Shown here in pieces: positions 1-10,475 of a stretch of 64,000 nucleotides of DNA (within the stretch, counting starts at the first letter, position 1; every line of letters starts with the position of its first letter). The stretch covers positions 1 through 64,000 of the forward strand of contig JAMZAV010001711.1 of NCBI GenBank assembly GCA_024449915.1, read 5' to 3'. The position numbers and the translations under genes are program-made. The notes beneath the pieces are model-generated. The model saw only the letters and a list, made by a program, of their open reading frames with translations. It had not been told where the DNA came from and ran no database searches. This DNA is from Sweltsa coloradensis. Taxonomy: Eukaryota > Arthropoda > Insecta > Plecoptera > Chloroperlidae.

Positions 1-44
1 TTTTTTTACATTTTTGGGCCCCGGTCCCCCCAAAGATACCCCTT

Positions 45-479
45 AAATAAAAAAAATAAATAAAAAAATTTTTATTTACGACTAAACCCACTCAGTTATA
101 TAACTGTTTTTTCAGGGGGGGATTTTAAATCAAAGCGCCAAAAGCAACCCCTTTCAGGCCCCGAGAAATCGCGATGAGCGGTAACCACCAAATCGATATT
201 TTTAAAGGAATATACATCATGGTAGGACAGTGCGAACCCCCCGCGGATAAACGCCAGAATCAAAAAGGCCGTTTCAGAAAAAACTCTGAAATTTATTATG
301 TGTTTTTCGTTGCTAGGAGGCTCCAAAGCACCGTTACAAACCCTAAGAAAAGAAACTGATAAAACCCAAATCAAAATTTAAAAACTTCTGACTTTAGCGG
401 GAATCGAACCCGGGCCCTTTTGCATTGAGAAGGGGCAGAAAACCGCTAAACAACAAGACCAACGCACTAGAAATAAGCA
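45..479 (-). repeat. tRNA-derived SINE (family S1), full-length copy
   Basis: Read on the minus strand, the head (about 395-470) carries a tRNA-like A-box region (TTGGTCTTGTTGTTTAGCG) and a clear B box (GGGTTCGATTCCCGC). A ~300-bp body follows and the element ends in an A/T tail of AAAT-type repeats near 45-80. A cleaner copy lies at 27815-28255. The 5' end does not pair with the 3' arm as an acceptor stem, so this is a tRNA-derived retroposon and not a tRNA gene. Confidence 0.75.
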
Positions 480-571
480 CTAGATATTTATAATGGTTAA
501 GAACATGTTGTAATTTCAAGCTTGTATACAAATTATTTACGCCTGAGTATATTACGCGTTTTGATTTTGCT

Positions 572-735
572 AAGAACGGCCCTCCAAAGTCACCGTTTAC
601 AAACTCCTAAGACAAGAACTGATAGACTTAAGTTCAAATCAGAAGTTAAAAAACTTCTGACTTTAGCGGGAATCGAACCCTGGCCCTTCTGACATTGGAG
701 CAGATCGCTAACAACAAGACCAACGCACTAGCATA
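572..735 (-). repeat. S1 SINE, head portion only
   Basis: This repeats the tRNA-like head and adjoining body of the SINE upstream. The sequence beside the head (GATATTTATATGG, then AAATTTCAAG-like) is shared with the first copy and partly again at 1190-1265. The spacing suggests a degenerate tandem duplication of about 265 bp spanning 360-840 and not a second independent insertion. Confidence 0.6.
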
Positions 736-837
736 AGCACTTGATATTTATATGGGTTAAAGAGCATTTTTAATTTAAAGCTTTGTCAAATTACAACGCT
801 AAGTAATTACGCTTTTTTGATTTTGATTTTGATTTTG

Positions 838-1390
838 ATTTTCCCCGGTCCCAATTCCCCGGGTTTTTGTTATATGAGGTACATCTAAGTGGGCCCAAGT
901 TTCAAGTTTCTAAGATGAACCGTTTTCTCGGTATAGCGTATTATTCATAAGAGAAACGGAATTACCTACTTTTGATAATTTTTTGTTTTTTTTTCCGGTA
1001 CCCGTTAACCAATTTTGCTTTCCATATTTCCAAAATTTGATAAAGAATGAGAGATATCAAATGTATTCCACGTTTAAACATCTCAGTTGTAGCGTTTTCT
1101 TTGAATGATTCATTTCTTAAAGTTCAGATATGTTTTTTGTCATTTTTGGGCCCATGGTCATCCCAAATTTTAGCCCCTTGTGTTTTGGACGCAAGATATT
1201 TATATGGTTAATAGCATGTTAAATTTCAAGTTTGTACAAATTACCCGACGCGTTTTGATTATCATCTAAATTTTGATTTCTCCGGTCCCTGTTACCCGAT
1301 TTTGGTTTTGAAAGCAAAAGGCACTGCGACTGAAATACACGTAAGTGTGGTCCAAGTTTCATAGTTCTAAGATTTACCGTTTTCTCTGTA
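838..1390 (+). repeat. Direct-repeat pair of unknown family
   Basis: Two related ~105-bp blocks at about 838-945 and 1275-1390 share CCGGTCCC, CCAAGTTTCA, TCTAAGAT and CCGTTTTCTC in the same order and orientation, about 437 bp apart. The sequence between is AT-rich with no recognised gene. Confidence 0.5.
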
Positions 1391-1424
1391 GGCTAAAGAA
1401 CTCTCCGCGGAGAACTCCTAGCCA

Positions 1425-1448
1425 ACCCACCCACCCACCCACCCACCA
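1425..1448. repeat. (CCCA)n microsatellite
   Basis: About six uninterrupted CCCA units. Confidence 0.9.
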
Positions 1449-1732
1449 GCTTTAAGGAATTTGACGATGTTGAGAGCCTTTTTTAACACAGAACGGGTTG
1501 TCGATCGGTTGATTTTTTTTTTTGTATGTCATGGACCACATACCAGGTCATATACCGAGTTTCAAGATTGTAACTCTTTCGGGGCGGCGTGTGCAGATAG
1601 CTGAAAACCCCCCAACTCTGGTAGGTGTATATAGGGCCGGAGTTCGGTGTCGCCTAGCAGCCGCATTCGCTTGTCTGCCGGCGACGACCGTCGCCCTAGA
1701 TAATAGCAGAATGTTTCAAATGAATGTCTTGC
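1449..1732. other. Unassigned sequence with an 81-codon open frame
   Basis: A plus-strand frame from 1522 stays open for 81 codons and holds a locally GC-rich stretch (about 1585-1700). I recognise no domain or good splice signal, and the last part runs into a family B start. Probably not coding. Confidence 0.3.
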
Positions 1733-1920
1733 GCACGAAATTTAATCTCTCCCTATCATATGAATAACTTCCACAATATAATAAGGCGACAAAACTGTCT
1801 AAAGTTTCTCATTTCAAGTAATTAATAAAAAAACTTAATCACACATAAATAATTTTATATTATTTTCATTTCGCGTAACTTTTATTTATATAATTTTATT
1901 TTATTAACTCAGAGAACAGC
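1733..1920 (+). repeat. Family B repeat, 5' part
   Basis: It begins like other B copies (ATCTCTCCC then ATCATATGAA) and continues into the AT-rich middle (TTTATTAACTCAGAGAACA), but lacks the terminal core. Confidence 0.6.
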
Positions 1921-1944
1921 AATATGAATGATCGAACACACGAC

Positions 1945-2305
1945 ATAACCGTGGTTAGAATTGTCCCAGAGCACATGGATATGCAAATCCTAAAAGCCGA
2001 TTCAAGAGAAAGAGTCCACCTCGCCAACATCAGCTAGTAAGAGCGGAGTATATTAAATCTCGAAACTAGAGGCGAGCTCTGGCAATCTTTGTCGGAGATA
2101 CTTCCCCTTTCCCTTTACGACCTCCCCGACAACGATGACAACGAAACAACGAACGATGACAAAGACGGTGACACTGTGATTTGAGAACCCCCCCCTTTCT
2201 TTCCCATACCCATGGCAGGTTCAGACCTGAATGGGCTCCTCCTCCACATATTCTAAAAGCTGAAGTGGCGCATTATAAACTAACGGTTGGCTAGCTCTTA
2301 AAACC
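1945..2305 (+). repeat. Family A repeat, near full length
   Basis: It contains CCCAGAGCACATGG, CGATTCAAGAGAAAGAG, CGCCAACATCAGCTAG, GAGGCGAGCTCTGGCAAT, the GAY-rich tract and the terminal core GGCGCATTATAAACTAACGG, in consensus order. Confidence 0.85.
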
Positions 2306-2329
2306 AAATTTTCAAATTATGAAACTACT

Positions 2330-2570
2330 CTGATTTGTGAGGTTCCGGTTCCAAATCGCGTCTGGACCGACAATCCTGACTGAAGTTTTTCCCTGAGATT
2401 TTCCACAGTCGGTTATGGGAATGCAAGCGATTAAGTCCTCTTAAACAGCCCTCGGACATCCCTTCACAATTATTGTCCTATCCGTAATATACCTAGAGAC
2501 ACCGAAAGAAGGGCACTCATTGGAGTCATTGCACCACGGGCTTTTTTGCAATTCGTTGATATTTTTTCAT
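2330..2570 (+). repeat. Family F repeat, SINE-like
   Basis: It shares with 60985-61215 the blocks CAATCCTGACTGAAG, GACATCCCTTCACAAT and ATTGTCCTA in the same order and orientation. A GGTTCCGGTTCC block near the start resembles a pol III B box. Possibly a tRNA-derived SINE; family unknown. Confidence 0.5.
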
Positions 2571-2734
2571 CCATATAGCTGTGGTTGTTGTTTCGTCAGA
2601 TGTTTGTACTTTTGTAAATAATGTCAGCCCGTCGAATTAAAGTGAAACTTTTCGAAATATTGCTACATGATAAAAATTATTTATCAAACCTAAGAGCAGT
2701 GTTTAGTTCGATCAATTGCTAAATAATATTGGTA

Positions 2735-2992
2735 TAGATTCTCCCTTGAACTAAAAGCGAGCTCTAGCAATTGACGTCGAGGACCCTTTCCCTCTACTTG
2801 ACGACCATCCAGACAACGACGACAATGACAATACGAACGATGACATAGACGATGACGACCGCGACGTAAGAACCCCCCTTTCCTCCCCCTACCTGTGGCA
2901 TTTTCTGATCAGCATTACACCCTCCTCCCAGTATCTCCTTGGGAAAAGTGGCTCATCATAAACTTACTGTTGACGAGCCCCTAAAACCAAAT
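2735..2992 (+). repeat. Family A repeat, 5'-truncated
   Basis: It starts near the CGAGCTCTAGCAATTG block and continues through the GAY tract and terminal core (TGGCTCATCATAAACTTACTG), ending in a 14-A run. About 240 bp of featureless AT-rich sequence follows. Confidence 0.75.
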
Positions 2993-3234
2993 TAAAAAAA
3001 AAAAAAAACATAAAACTCACTATTCTATGCATTTTAAAAACACATTAACAAGTTCCGTTATTCCAATAAATAAGACAGGTGTATGAACTACAATGTAATG
3101 TATAACCATGGACTTAGAAACGTAACTGGCGTTATATCCATGGTAAAGCAAACCACAATCAAGGTGTGCTAATAACGCTGTGAGATAAGGGCAGGGCGGA
3201 ATAAGTATAAAACAAGATTATCGCAACTCTTTAA

Positions 3235-3605
3235 ACTATCCACGTGGCCGTGACTGTCAAGTATCGTGTTGTTTACGTTGTGAACGAAGGCGGTGAGTCC
3301 AACAAGCCGATGCCAGTGTTGCTTATGTTTCTGTCATAAGTTGAAGGTTTGGTGTTGATTGAGCACTCGTATTTGTGCGGAGGATTTTTAATTATCAATT
3401 TTGTATTGAAACCAGGGAATCTACAGAGCTCGTGTCTTATACATTATAAGTCTCGTCGCACAGAGAATCATTGGACGTGGCTCTGTGAACCAGCCTAGGA
3501 CCCGGGAGAAGATATCCAGCATCGCTCTGCCCAGCAACCGAGGTGTCTACAACCATCTTAGTTGGCGTGTGCGTCTTGTTACAAGAAATAACTCAGATTA
3601 AGTAG
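3235..3605 (+). repeat. Family D repeat, full copy
   Basis: Shared with 56040-56440 and with the array at 21625-22215. Conserved blocks include GAACGAAGGCGGTGAGTCCA, ATTATAAGTCTCGTCGCACA, GAATCATTGGACGTGGCTC and ATCCAGCATCGCTCTGCCCA. No coding frame is seen. A solo-LTR origin is possible but I see no convincing termini. Confidence 0.7.
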
Positions 3606-3630
3606 AGACTCGTGACTGTGTCGTGGTTTG

Positions 3631-3740
3631 AGCACAACATACCCTCCCCCTACCCGTGGCTGGTTCTGACCAGCATGGGATTATCCTCCCTATTAGGCCA
3701 GGTCTATTATGACCTGACGGTTGACGTGCCCTTATTCCAG
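3631..3740 (+). repeat. Family A repeat, 3' end only
   Basis: CCCGTGGCTGGTTCTGACCA, CAGCATGGG and the core GACCTGACGGTTGACGTGCC directly follow a D repeat. Confidence 0.8.
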
Positions 3741-4000
3741 CGAAACAAAAAACTTAAAAATTTGGGTTTTGGCAAATTTATTTTTTCGTCCTCAACCTGG
3801 GGCTTATTTATCTTTTGGTTCACTTATACACATAAAAATGTGCGTTCCGAAATTACATAAAAAAAACAAACAACAAATTTATAGGATTTTCAGAAAAGGT
3901 ACAGCCGAGTACGACTGTAAACGTTGAAACATTAAATATATATTAATTTACTTGAAAAACACAATTAAAATAAATAGAGAAAACATTATCAAACAATATA

Positions 4001-4200
4001 TTGCCCGGGCTGAGATCCGTCCAACAGAATTGCTCTGCTAATCTTAACAGGCGAGGAAAGATGTAATGTCCATCTCTCAAACATCAGCCAGCAATCAGGC
4101 GATTACTACCTAAAACGAGAGGCGAGCTCTGGCCTCTGGCATTTTCATGGCTGGTTGTGACAGCATGGGAATTTTACTCCCACATCCCTCTAGGGGAACA
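4001..4200 (+). repeat. Family A repeat, internally deleted
   Basis: The 5' hairpin region and AACATCAGCC block are present. The copy then jumps from GAGCTCTGGC to the GGCTGGTTGTGACAGCATGG end, losing the GAY tract. Confidence 0.7.
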
Positions 4201-4286
4201 ATTAAACCAAAAGATAAAACAAATGTAGATTTAGATCCTATTGTGAGATAATAACGAACTCACAACAAATACATTCTATTACTTAC

Positions 4287-4592
4287 AATATCACTGCGGC
4301 TCTGTTGACCTCACGGTTGAAGCGCCTTGAAGCCCTCGTGCTACCTTGTCTGTATGTAGGGTTGTAGGCCCTACTGCTCGAGCAGTCATATTAAACTGCT
4401 GCATTAAACTAACGTAATGTTTGCGTAGGTGTGACCGAGAATATCACTGCGGCTCTGTTGACCTCACGGTTGAAGCGCCTTGAAGCCCTCGTGCTACCTT
4501 GTCTGTATGTAGGGTTGTAGGCCCCACTGCTCGAGCAGTCATATTAAACTGCTGCATTAAACTAACGTAATGTTTGCGTAGGTGTGACCGTT
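4287..4592 (+). repeat. Tandem duplication, 2 x 153 bp
   Basis: The 153-bp block starting AATATCACTGCGGCTCTG at 4287 is repeated from 4440 with essentially one visible substitution (GGCCCTACTG versus GGCCCCACTG). Each unit opens with a family B core variant (TTGACCTCACGGTTGAAGCG) and includes the palindrome CTGCTCGAGCAG. Confidence 0.9.
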
Positions 4593-5400
4593 GTTCGGTA
4601 CAAATAAGTTTCATCCAGTGTAGCTAAATGTATTTGATGTTAACAAAATTTAATTCACATCAAACATATTTTTCTTTTGCTATTACTGTCACGACCATCA
4701 TTTTCTTTTCTTTTATTAACTTACAAAACAATTAAATCATCAGACACATCATAAACACATTTCATTAACCCATCGGCTTTCTCGCCGGTCGAATCGACGG
4801 GCTGTTTAAAATGCGCGCCGATTTACCTGGCCATCGGATCGACGGGCTGGAACAGCAAGGGAACAGCGCGCTACATTATCGGTCGTTGTATGAGAATGGT
4901 TCGTCCAATCACCAAGAGGTCGCGCTCAATGTACTCTACGCACTTCGCTGCATCCAACGATGTGTTTGGCTCGTCACTCGGTCAAGTTTTAGCCTGTCTA
5001 TGCTTGAAGGAAAGATTATGTTTGCATTCGTCGGTGGTATGGCGGCGCGCGCGCTATGGCGGCTACAGCTTATTGCAATATTTTGACGGATATGAAGAAG
5101 ATGAGGGGTGTGATATTTTGACACCAAGAAAAATTCGAAGGAAAGTTCATACACCTAGACATTTATTTAGGCTACATTTGAGTTTTTATTTCAAGTAAAT
5201 CGGGTTATTTTTGTTGGAGCAGTGAATTTTTTGCTGAGGTGCGCTCCGCAACCCCATTTCGTAAAAAATAAATGGATTTGAGGGGCCAGGCGCAGCGATT
5301 TTTAATGGTAAGCCGATGGGTTAACTGTCAATATCACAGGAGGCGCAATATGACCTAACCAGTTAAAGCGCCCTAGTTTCTCACGCCTTTATAACTGGTC
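4593..5400 (+). repeat. Family B repeat split by a piggyBac-like element
   Basis: The AT-rich half (to ATTTCATTAA) and the terminal half (CTGTCAATATCACAGG, then the core) lie on either side of 4769-5320. Removing that element and one TTAA rejoins a normal B. Confidence 0.85.
4769..5320. mobile_element. piggyBac-like non-autonomous element
   Basis: The ends are perfect 11-bp inverted repeats, CCCATCGGCTT and AAGCCGATGGG, each flanked by TTAA (4765-4768 and 5321-5324). TTAA targeting and termini starting CCC are hallmarks of the piggyBac superfamily. The 552-bp interior has frames of about 90-100 codons but no transposase motif I recognise, so it was probably mobilised in trans. It sits in family B DNA. 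Confidence 0.8.
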
Positions 5401-5965
5401 TTCCACGAATGATCCCCTAGGTTAGAGGCAGAGGCGGATTTATACTTATTGTGGCCCTGCGCGCAGCCTGGTTTGGGAGCCCTATTTCAGTGGCGGATCT
5501 AGGACATTATCATGTGGGAGCAGAGCCCTCCATAATTAGCGCGGCTGGCGAAAATGTTTATAATCAGTTTTAAGAGTGCATTTAGTGCGTTTAAAAAAGG
5601 TGGTGGTCTGAATGCAATACCGAAACAATGTAGTATGTGTGCGTCAATTGATGTTGTCGTCATCTAGAGCTTATAATCCACAGCAAGAGCATACATGGAA
5701 CACATATAAACGATTGATTTTATTTTTAATTTTGCAAAGCAGACACTTTCACAGACAGACTGATAATTTCTGACAATAAAATGGAAAGGTGTTATTTTAC
5801 TGTGTGTTTTAAATGTATTCTTCATATGGCATACCACATATAAGGTACATTGTTATACCCAGCCACCCGGGGCCCTGCTCCTGCGCGCACTGCGAGTAGG
5901 CTTCCTATAAATCCGCCTCTGGTTAGAGTGGAACATTATGACCTAACGGTTTATGCGCCCCTAAA
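5401..5965 (+). repeat. Family A 3' end split by a hAT-like element
   Basis: ATCCCCTAGGTTAGAG to the left and GTTAGAGTGG plus the core (ATTATGACCTAACGG) to the right are the two halves of a normal A 3' end. Confidence 0.8.
5429..5921. mobile_element. hAT-like MITE
   Basis: The termini are CAGAGGCGGATTTATA and its reverse complement, flanked by near-identical 8-bp duplications (GTTAGAGG at 5421-5428, GTTAGAGT at 5922-5929). CAG-GGCG termini and 8-bp duplications are typical of hAT elements. At about 5489 a second hAT-type end (CAGTGGCGGATCTAGG) lies inside, suggesting nesting. No transposase frame is seen. Confidence 0.85.
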
Positions 5966-6114
5966 CTTAACGAATCACCAAAATATTATGGGTCATTTAG
6001 TTCTATGTGTTAGCAATCATCAGTTTTACTTAAGCCATTTTAGAGTATCGAAATCTAATTGGATTATACATTCTTATAATCAACTATATTTATTCAGATT
6101 TCGTAATCCTGATA

Positions 6115-6361
6115 AACAACAATCACGACCATTAGAAACCCGTGGCTTCATAGTTCACAACTGAACTATACGAGAGTTTGAGATGACGTCACACAGACTG
6201 TCATGGCCGACTGGTGGGTGAACATTACAATGACGCAATCTGATATAACAACAATCACGACCATTAGAAACCCGTGGCTTCATAGTTCACAACTGAACTA
6301 TACGAGAGTTTGAGATGACGTCACACAGACTGTCATGGCCGACTGGTGGGTGAACATTACA
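6115..6361 (+). repeat. Tandem duplication, period 132 bp
   Basis: A 115-bp block beginning AACAACAATCACGACC is repeated identically at 6115 and 6247. It contains ATGACGTCAC, a CRE-like palindrome. The surrounding 5966-6820 is otherwise unassigned. Confidence 0.9.
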
Positions 6362-6825
6362 TCGGCGCATTCAAAACACATTAATGTTTTAAGAGTGATT
6401 TTTACTGGAGATTACTCAAAGCTGCATAACTTTTATCAGACAAATCGAATATATATTCTTATATATAATATTAACGTGTTAGCAAAGAAACATAGGAAAT
6501 GGAAGCTCTCTTTTGTTTACAAACAATCTGTGTAAACCCTGTAAAAGAAGGTGGCAGCTGGTAACTTTAAACGCTTTTGAAGTAGACCTACCATTTCGTG
6601 GATGACGAAACGTATTTCAATATTACTGTAAGAATCTTAGCTATCCAAAGTGGTGACATATTGTAACGTTCACATTATTCGATCAGTGTAGGCGATGAAA
6701 AATACGTGATTTCTTCTTATCCGCTATCGTAGCCATGTTAATATTGCATTCTTTGCCCACCAGGCGCAAAAAGCTAGTAAATACTGCGACGCCATGGCTT
6801 CCTGAATCTCCCGTATTTGATTAGG

Positions 6826-7110
6826 TCAACTTGCGTAGAAATCTTGACAACTTCCGTCAACAAGGCGGTGAAGGAAACATTGTTGAAACATTATGCACTG
6901 TCAATTGTTTTCTTTTGTTCTTGGACGAGAAAGACGTGCGTGGTCTTGTGAATTGTACTTTTTGTAAAAGATAGTGACAAATTCTGACTATTTAATTATG
7001 TCTTACAGCAAGAATGAAAACTGAGGTTCTATTATTCACTTGGTTCGAAGATTTACTCGGTCGAAAGTGTTGGCTTGGTGGCAGTGGCATTTTCGTATGT
7101 CGTCATTCTG
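6826..7110 (+). repeat. Family C repeat, partial
   Basis: It shares TTCCGTCAACAAGGCGGTG, GAAACATTGTTGAAACA, TTCTTGGACGAGAAAGACG and TTCACTTGGTTCGAAGATTT with 29200-29510 and 44590-45080. The 5' hairpin of family C is missing here. It lies directly before an A copy. Confidence 0.7.
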
Positions 7111-7120
7111 TTATCAACGC

Positions 7121-7335
7121 CTGGCCCAACATAATTTAGCCCAGAGCATGGCTCTAATGATCATAATATACAAGAAAAGTTGAAATTTCACCTCGCAAAC
7201 ATCAGCTTTTATGAAGGGGAGCTCTGGCCATCCCCCTACCCGTGGCTGGTTCTGTCAAACTTGGACTTGTTCTCCCCATATCCGATGGGCTAGAGTGGCA
7301 GATTATATAAACCGCTATCGCTTGACGAGCCCTTT
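7121..7335 (+). repeat. Family A repeat, internally deleted
   Basis: CCCAGAGCATGGCTCT and CTCGCAAACATCAGC join directly to the CCCGTGGCTGGTTCTG end and a degraded core. Confidence 0.75.
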
Positions 7336-7354
7336 AACAAAATAATACGCCAGT

Positions 7355-7926
7355 TAGTGCCACCCTTTCCTTACCCTAGCTACCTATAAGACTGGTTCTG
7401 TCCAGCATGGGATGTTTTCCCCACATTCCCTAGAACCCGTCTAGGCCCGTGGTAGAGTTTGGCTCAGAGCACAGCTTTGGTAATCTTAAAAGGCGATTCA
7501 TGAGATAAAGTCCACCTTACATTCATCAGCTGGAATGAATAGGGGAAGATTTTACTCCTTGAAACTAGAGTCTGTGTCCGGGGTAGAATTGGCCCATTGC
7601 ATGGCTCGGCTTATCGTAAAACGCGATTCAAGAAAAAAAGACCACTTCTCGAACATCAGCTTGTATGTAAGAATGCATTTTTCTCCACGAAACTAGAGAG
7701 GAGATCTGGAAAACGTCGTTGGGGACACATCCTCGCTTCCTTGACGACCTTTCGACGACAATGACAATGACACAACAAAATATCACGAAGACTATGACGA
7801 CCATGACGTAAGAACCCCCCTTACTCCTCCTTCCCGTGGCTGTTTCAGACCAACCTGGGCCCCTCCTCCCCATATCCATTTGGCAAGAGTAGTGCATTAT
7901 GGCCTTATGGTTGACTCGCCCTTAAC
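7355..7926 (+). repeat. Three family A segments in direct succession
   Basis: A 3' scrap (about 7355-7430), a 5' half (7437-7572) and a near-complete copy (7571-7926, with GAY tract and core TGCATTATGGCCTTATGG) lie head to tail on the same strand. Confidence 0.8.
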
Positions 7927-8095
7927 ATAATGAATCTTAAAGTGCATAGTATCTATCATTTTTTCTTCTTTTATAAACTTAGAAAATAATATAATCATCA
8001 AATAAACCATAAACAAAGGTCATTTACTTACAATATCACAGTCAACGCAATTTGACCCAACCAAATAAAGCACACTAGTTCCTCACTTGGTTCAT
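7927..8095 (+). repeat. Family B repeat
   Basis: It continues directly from the A copy: AT-rich, TATAAACTTAGAAAATAATA, ACTTACAATATCACAG, then a decayed core ending CTAGTTCCTCAC. Confidence 0.75.
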
Positions 8096-8359
8096 AGAAA
8101 CAGCTCGCAAAATATAGTCAGCTCTCTACCTTGGGTCTGTTTATCCCCACAGTTCTAAGTATTAACGTTTTACCTGCCTTAACAACCATACAATTTAAAA
8201 AACTTAGTTTCTCTAGTTCTTCTACCCTGTCTTGGCCCGGGGCCGTGGCGTAATTTAAAAAAATCATAGGTTCAAAGGCATAGGCCCCCCGGTCAAAAAT
8301 TATCAAGAGACCCATTGGTGTCACCCAAATATAATAATGGATATTCGTTTCCTACGTGG

Positions 8360-8790
8360 GTAAAGTATACATGATTTTTGTACAACGGGGTCAGAGACCA
8401 ACAAAAAACAAGCGTGCGGGGGAGACACCGTATTGGTCCGGGCACTCTGGGATCCGTGCGGGCTACGGGCTGGGGTCGGGTGCTTAGCTCAGGGCGTCGT
8501 GCGGGGCCCGGCGGGCAAATTTTTGGATAATAGCTGACCTTCCCCCGTTAGCTACCCGGCGTAAGCCTGTAAAGCCCGTGAATGTATTTCTTCGTTTCCG
8601 CCCAACCATTAACCGTACGGACCCATGAAACCATTCCCTTGACTGCCCAGGCGCTCCCCGGCCGTAGCCAGTACATGCCCCCCGTGAATGTATTTCTTTG
8701 TTCCCCCCGCAGGCATTACCCGGACGGGCCCATGCAATGTAACTGTTCCATTAGCTCCCCCTGCACACTAACCAGACACAATGAATTAGT
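8360..8790 (+). repeat. GC-rich island with a degenerate tandem repeat
   Basis: The block CCCGTGAATGTATTTCTT occurs at about 8574 and again at about 8680, followed by related downstream sequence (ACGGACCCATG versus ACGGGCCCATG), giving a ~105-bp two-unit repeat. The GC content contrasts sharply with the flanks. No gene recognised. Confidence 0.5.
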
Positions 8791-8833
8791 TCTTGTTTAA
8801 CAACTCGTTGGTGTATTCCTCTACAAAAATTTT

Positions 8834-9435
8834 TAGTGAGCGTAGCGAGTGAAGCGAAGATTCCATATCACTACACTGGGGGAAAAAAAAATCCGGAATG
8901 TTTAGTTTTTTTTTTTTTTTTTTTTGTTTTTTTTGGCTGTTTGTTAACACGATTCCGGCTAAACCGATACTCCAATTGTGATGAAATTTTTTTTGGTGGT
9001 CTTTGAAATCTTTTGAACTTAGACCTGCCAACGTTTTTTAGCTCAATCGAAAAATTATTTCTTATGGAAAATCGCAATTTTACGATTTTTTTTTCGATTT
9101 TAACAATTTCTTCGACTTGTAACACCCTTCATGGTTTTATTCGATTGAAATATTTTTTTAAACTGAACCTTTTTTTTATTAAATTTGATATTTCGTGTGA
9201 AATTTGAGCACAATAAAAAAATTATTTTCTCATAATTATTGCAATTTTAAGATTTTTTATTTTTTATTTTTTTTGACTTATAAAAAGTACATACTTTATC
9301 TGAATGTAATAATTTTTTCACAGAACCTTAATTTTATAAATTAATATATTCGTGTGAAATTTTGAACGTAATCGAAAAAATTATGAAAATCGCAAGTTTA
9401 CTCTTTTTTCGTTTTTAAACAATTACGCTCAACCA
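8834..9435 (+). mobile_element. MITE family G copy
   Basis: It begins GTGAGCGTAGCGAGTGAAGC, with ATTCCATATCACTACACTGG just after, and ends TACGCTCAACCAA, matching the inverted-repeat ends of copies at 16289-16944 (plus) and 45966-46577 (minus). The interior is T-rich with repeated AATCGAAAAATTATTTCTTA-type blocks. No transposase. Confidence 0.65.
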
Positions 9436-9835
9436 ACAACGCACCTAAAAAAGCGTTTTGCGAAGCTTCCTGGTAATTATCATTGCTTACAATAAATGGC
9501 TTTTGGCCGCTTTCATTTTTTCTGTAATATATTTTTTTTTTTTTTAGAAAATGAAACACTGTATACTATAACCTTTTTACCAACTGAAAACAAAAAGATA
9601 TGAACATCTCTAATAAATTCATATAATTTTGGTTGCATAAACCAATAGAATAAGTACGTTATCTTATGGACGTATCATTCAGCATCGCATCGAAACAGCA
9701 TATATTTTATTTATGCATATGTACCCGCCTCGGCCTATATAAACTACAGGAACAAAATTTCGAACATGCGCTTCAAAACAGAAACGGCTTGGAATAGCAT
9801 CATAATTTAGAGCACTCCATTTAAAAAATAAACTG
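9436..9835. other. AT-rich sequence, nothing recognised
   Basis: It opens with GCGAAGCTTCCTGG, also found after the G copy at 16944 (GCGAAGCTTCCTAG), so family G may extend beyond its apparent inverted repeat. I see no gene in the rest. Confidence 0.4.
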
Positions 9836-10457
9836 TGTATGCGCCAGTGTTCTTATTAGTTAGTTCTAGTTTTGTATTTTCCGTTTCATTGTCTATGCAT
9901 CATTCTGTCTTGTTTTTCACCCTGTGGTTTCCCCTCTTTCCCCTACTTTAACCAGTTTTCGTTTCTGTTCTTCCCCTTGACTTTGCGTCAGTCTGTGGTT
10001 CGTTGTCTGCCTACCTCCGTAGGACACAGTTCGTCCTCTCGCCTGCTCAGAGAGCACCTCCAAACCCTGTCCGTCTCACAGTCTCAAGTCTCCAAACAGT
10101 AACAGTCTCATTCACAAATACAAGTTTCAAAGTGTTACGCTCCTGTGCTACAAGCCTTGTTGTTCTCCGTCGCTGCGCTCTTCTACGCCTGTCTTGGGAG
10201 TTTGTTCTCGTCCTGTGTTGTCCTGGCTCAACATCTTGCGCAGGCATTTATTCTTTTTCTTATTCTTCCTAACTCGAGTTCTTTAACCCCTTTTTCTATC
10301 TCCTGCGGTGGGCACTCCCCAACTTAGCCCACTGCGCCGCCCACTTACTGGCTACGTTATCTCAAGCCATACAACAATCTGGGTAAGTTTTACTTCGTTC
10401 ATTATTTCTAAAATTTACAGTCCACTATTTTTCTACCTCAGGCCTCGGCCTTAAACA
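9836..10457 (+). repeat. 5' LTR of the BEL/Pao element
   Basis: This 622-bp repeat matches 15583-16199 throughout, including GCCTACCTCCGTAGGACACA and CGCCGCCCACTTACTGGCTA. As the 5' LTR it would have held the promoter. Confidence 0.9.
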
Positions 10458-10460
10458 TTT

Positions 10461-10475
10461 TGGTCCATCCGAGCC
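10461..10475 (+). promoter_or_regulatory. Primer-binding site of the BEL/Pao element
   Basis: TGGTCCATCCGAGCC lies three bases after the 5' LTR. It begins with the TGG complementary to a tRNA CCA end and best resembles the 3' end of a tRNA-Tyr with one small insertion. The tRNA assignment is inference. Confidence 0.55.

Noticed and set aside
395..470. Functional tRNA genes at 395-470, 17041-17125, 28180-28255, 39095-39175, 43385-43465 and 52484-52560
   Set aside because: All have A- and B-box-like sequence, but none has a pairing acceptor stem with a full cloverleaf, and several continue into SINE bodies.
3235..3605. Family D as a solo LTR with a tRNA primer site
   Set aside because: No consistent TG...CA ends, no target duplication and no internal retroelement region next to any copy.
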